From contig JAJCZM010000020.1 in the NCBI GenBank assembly GCA_029262375.1, positions 1-64,000 of the forward strand: a stretch of 64,000 nt of DNA. The letters are read 5' to 3'. The notes beneath the pieces are model-generated. The model was not told the origin of the DNA. It was given only the letters and a program-made list of their open reading frames with translations, and did not search any database. This stretch comes from Deltaproteobacteria bacterium. GTDB taxonomy: Bacteria > Desulfobacterota > Binatia > UBA1149 > SPBQ01. This document shows positions 62,717 to 64,000 of this stretch, in pieces. The position numbers and the translations under genes are program-made. Every line of letters begins with the position of its first letter. Positions within the stretch are counted from its first letter, which is position 1.

Positions 62717-64000
62717 GTGGATACATCGCGGATCGTCGGCCATTGCCACAAAATTCTCGCAGTGGCGCTTGTAAGTCTTATCCTTAGTGCAGACTGTGCC
62801 GTTGCGGAACTTACCTGCGACCTCCCCATCGCAGACCAAGGCATTGCGAACGCTAGCGACGCCCTCCACGCACTCGCAACCGCAGGGGGAGACGCCTCGT
62901 GTTCACCTCGCGTTTGCGATGCCGACGGCGACGGTGACGTCACCGCTTTGGATGCGCGCGAGATACTCAGCTCGGCGATCGGCAATCAGCCGGCGCTCGA
63001 CTGTCCCGCCGGACCTGCGGCAACATGCGGACGGCCGGTTGCGCAAGCATCGCAGGTAGATACCGCGGATTCTCGAGCCGTACTCGCTACTGCCGTCGGA
63101 TTGCGCGACTGCGGACAAGACGTTTGCGACGTTGACGCGAGCGGCAGCGTTGGGGCCGTCGACGCGCTGCGCGTGGTTAGAGCCGCGATTGCCGGCGAAG
63201 ATTCGTCCGTGTGTCCGGTCCCATCGCCTCGCGCACGCGGAACCCGCACGGTTCCCGGTGAGAACGGATGCACGAACCTCCTCGTGTACGACCGCTGCCG
63301 TGTTCGATCGCGAGGCGGGCCCAAACGCAGCGCTCGCGTAGCGTGCCGAGGCCACGCCGATGGTGGTGCGCCCATCGACTTCGCGCCGGCGAGCGAGAAC
63401 CTATCGCTTTTCATCGATGACGCCGACGGCTCTTGTTTTGAGGCTACAATTTCGCCGGCTGCGTGCGCGATCGGACCCAAGGCGGTTGTGTGTAAGGACT
63501 CCGTAGCCAGCGTATCGCGCCTCAAACTGCGTGTGGACGCGAAGCATCCTGATCGATTCGTCCTGACCGCCCGCACGACCGGTAACCTGCCGTGTCTGAG
63601 CGCTTCGTCATCGCCTTGGATCTTCGGTCTCATGCTGGGCGATGACTGCGGCGAAGTCGCTTGCCCTGTGCAGCAGAATCGTCCGATCTGTCCTGGAACC
63701 TGCGGCAACGGCGTTCGCGATCCCGGCGAAGGCTGCGACGATGGCCCCGATGGGTCTGCGACTTGCACCTCGACGTGTATCCCGGCGGGCTGCGGAAACG
63801 GTACGGTCGAAGGCGGTGAGACCTGTGACGAGCGCGGGGAGACAGCCACCTGCGACGGTGATTGCACAGCCGTCACTTGTGGCGACGGCTATCTGAATCT
63901 GATCGCTGGTGAACAGTGCGATGACGGCAACACCAGCGCCGGTGACGGCTGCGGTTCTGCCTGCGATATCGAGGGGTGCGGCAACGGCATCGTCGAGCCA
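62717..64000 (+). CDS. Secreted dockerin-like / Cys-rich repeat protein (partial, runs off window)
   Basis: 428 residues to the window edge, no stop. I read this frame directly: GTG start with GGAGGGA 5-6 bases upstream. Signal peptide (HKILAVALVSLILSADCAVA). Two dockerin-type Ca-binding segments (CDADGDGDVTALDAREILSSA; CDVDASGSVGAVDALRVVRAA), then a globular region and at least three CGNGxxDPGExCDDG-type repeats. Related in style to the Cys-repeat protein at 0.1-1.6 kb, whose C-terminus is also dockerin-like, and suggests a family of secreted surface proteins. Confidence 0.8.
   Translation, partial: MDTSRIVGHCHKILAVALVSLILSADCAVAELTCDLPIADQGIANASDALHALATAGGDASCSPRVCDADGDGDVTALDAREILSSAIGNQPALDCPAGPAATCGRPVAQASQVDTADSRAVLATAVGLRDCGQDVCDVDASGSVGAVDALRVVRAAIAGEDSSVCPVPSPRARGTRTVPGENGCTNLLVYDRCRVRSRGGPKRSARVACRGHADGGAPIDFAPASENLSLFIDDADGSCFEATISPAACAIGPKAVVCKDSVASVSRLKLRVDAKHPDRFVLTARTTGNLPCLSASSSPWIFGLMLGDDCGEVACPVQQNRPICPGTCGNGVRDPGEGCDDGPDGSATCTSTCIPAGCGNGTVEGGETCDERGETATCDGDCTAVTCGDGYLNLIAGEQCDDGNTSAGDGCGSACDIEGCGNGIVEP

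Noticed and set aside
1-64000. tRNA, rRNA, CRISPR, insertion sequences, prophage, antibiotic-resistance islands
   Set aside because: I scanned by eye for tRNA arms, regular spaced repeats, transposase motifs and terminal repeats and found none. A covariance-model scan would be decisive.

Overview
GC-rich, densely packed bacterial chromosome segment. Genes fall on both strands, and neighbours often touch or overlap by 4 bases (ATGA/GTGA). The content suggests a Deltaproteobacteria-like lineage, with Candidatus Binatota (Binatia) my best guess. Reasons: secreted Cys-rich repeat proteins with dockerin-like ends, a TTTTTLPPPPP linker, CGNG..CDDG repeats, F420-type luciferase-like oxidoreductases, and many acyl-CoA, SDR and thiolase genes. 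This is inference; there is no rRNA or other lineage marker in the window. I saw no tRNA, rRNA, CRISPR array, transposase or prophage.

Layout. (1) 1-5.4 kb: a secreted Cys-repeat protein with its own terminator, then an SDR, a VOC protein and a membrane sulfatase-fold enzyme. (2) 5.4-12.3 kb: a catabolic block resembling steroid or isoprenoid CoA-ester degradation: PPOX-like protein, KstD-like flavoprotein, crotonase, LLM (F420-type) oxidoreductase, ABM protein, SDR, SCP2-type thiolase and its DUF35 zinc-ribbon partner. It contains a 4 x 20 bp tandem repeat and a perfect 22 bp inverted repeat. (3) 12.4-20.7 kb: a coupled toroid/DUF362 pair, a flavin monooxygenase, YceI, a membrane spermidine-synthase-like protein and a lipoprotein. 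(4) 20.7-25.6 kb: a minus-strand signalling cassette (FixL-type kinase, HWE kinase, receiver), followed by what looks like a frameshifted small gene and the lipoprotein. (5) 25.7-36.7 kb: a TetR regulator whose palindromic operator contains its own start codon and those of its divergent neighbour, a methyltransferase, a large penicillin-acylase-like enzyme, Cys-rich secreted proteins, a NarX-like kinase and an RRM protein. (6) 36.9-43.9 kb: modABC, then a B12-type radical SAM enzyme, an acyl carrier protein and a lipoprotein FG-GAP/ASPIC gene split by an in-frame TGA. (7) 44-51.8 kb: a K+ channel with a zinc ribbon, an acyl-CoA dehydrogenase, an MpaB/Lcp-like oxygenase, an APH-P-loop fusion, an SDR and a receiver. 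(8) 52-64 kb: a second sulfatase-fold protein, cbpA/cbpM, a nitronate monooxygenase, TerC, a phosphotransferase, an orphan RnfD/NqrB-like protein, RecQ, a DUF1456 protein and a partial secreted dockerin/Cys-rich protein running off the end.

The most novel-looking items are the radical SAM-ACP-ASPIC operon with its in-frame TGA, the toroid/DUF362 pair, the start-codon-embedded TetR operator, the intergenic repeats and palindrome, and the orphan RnfD-like protein with no ordinary start codon. Functions are read from motifs by eye; no database search was run.
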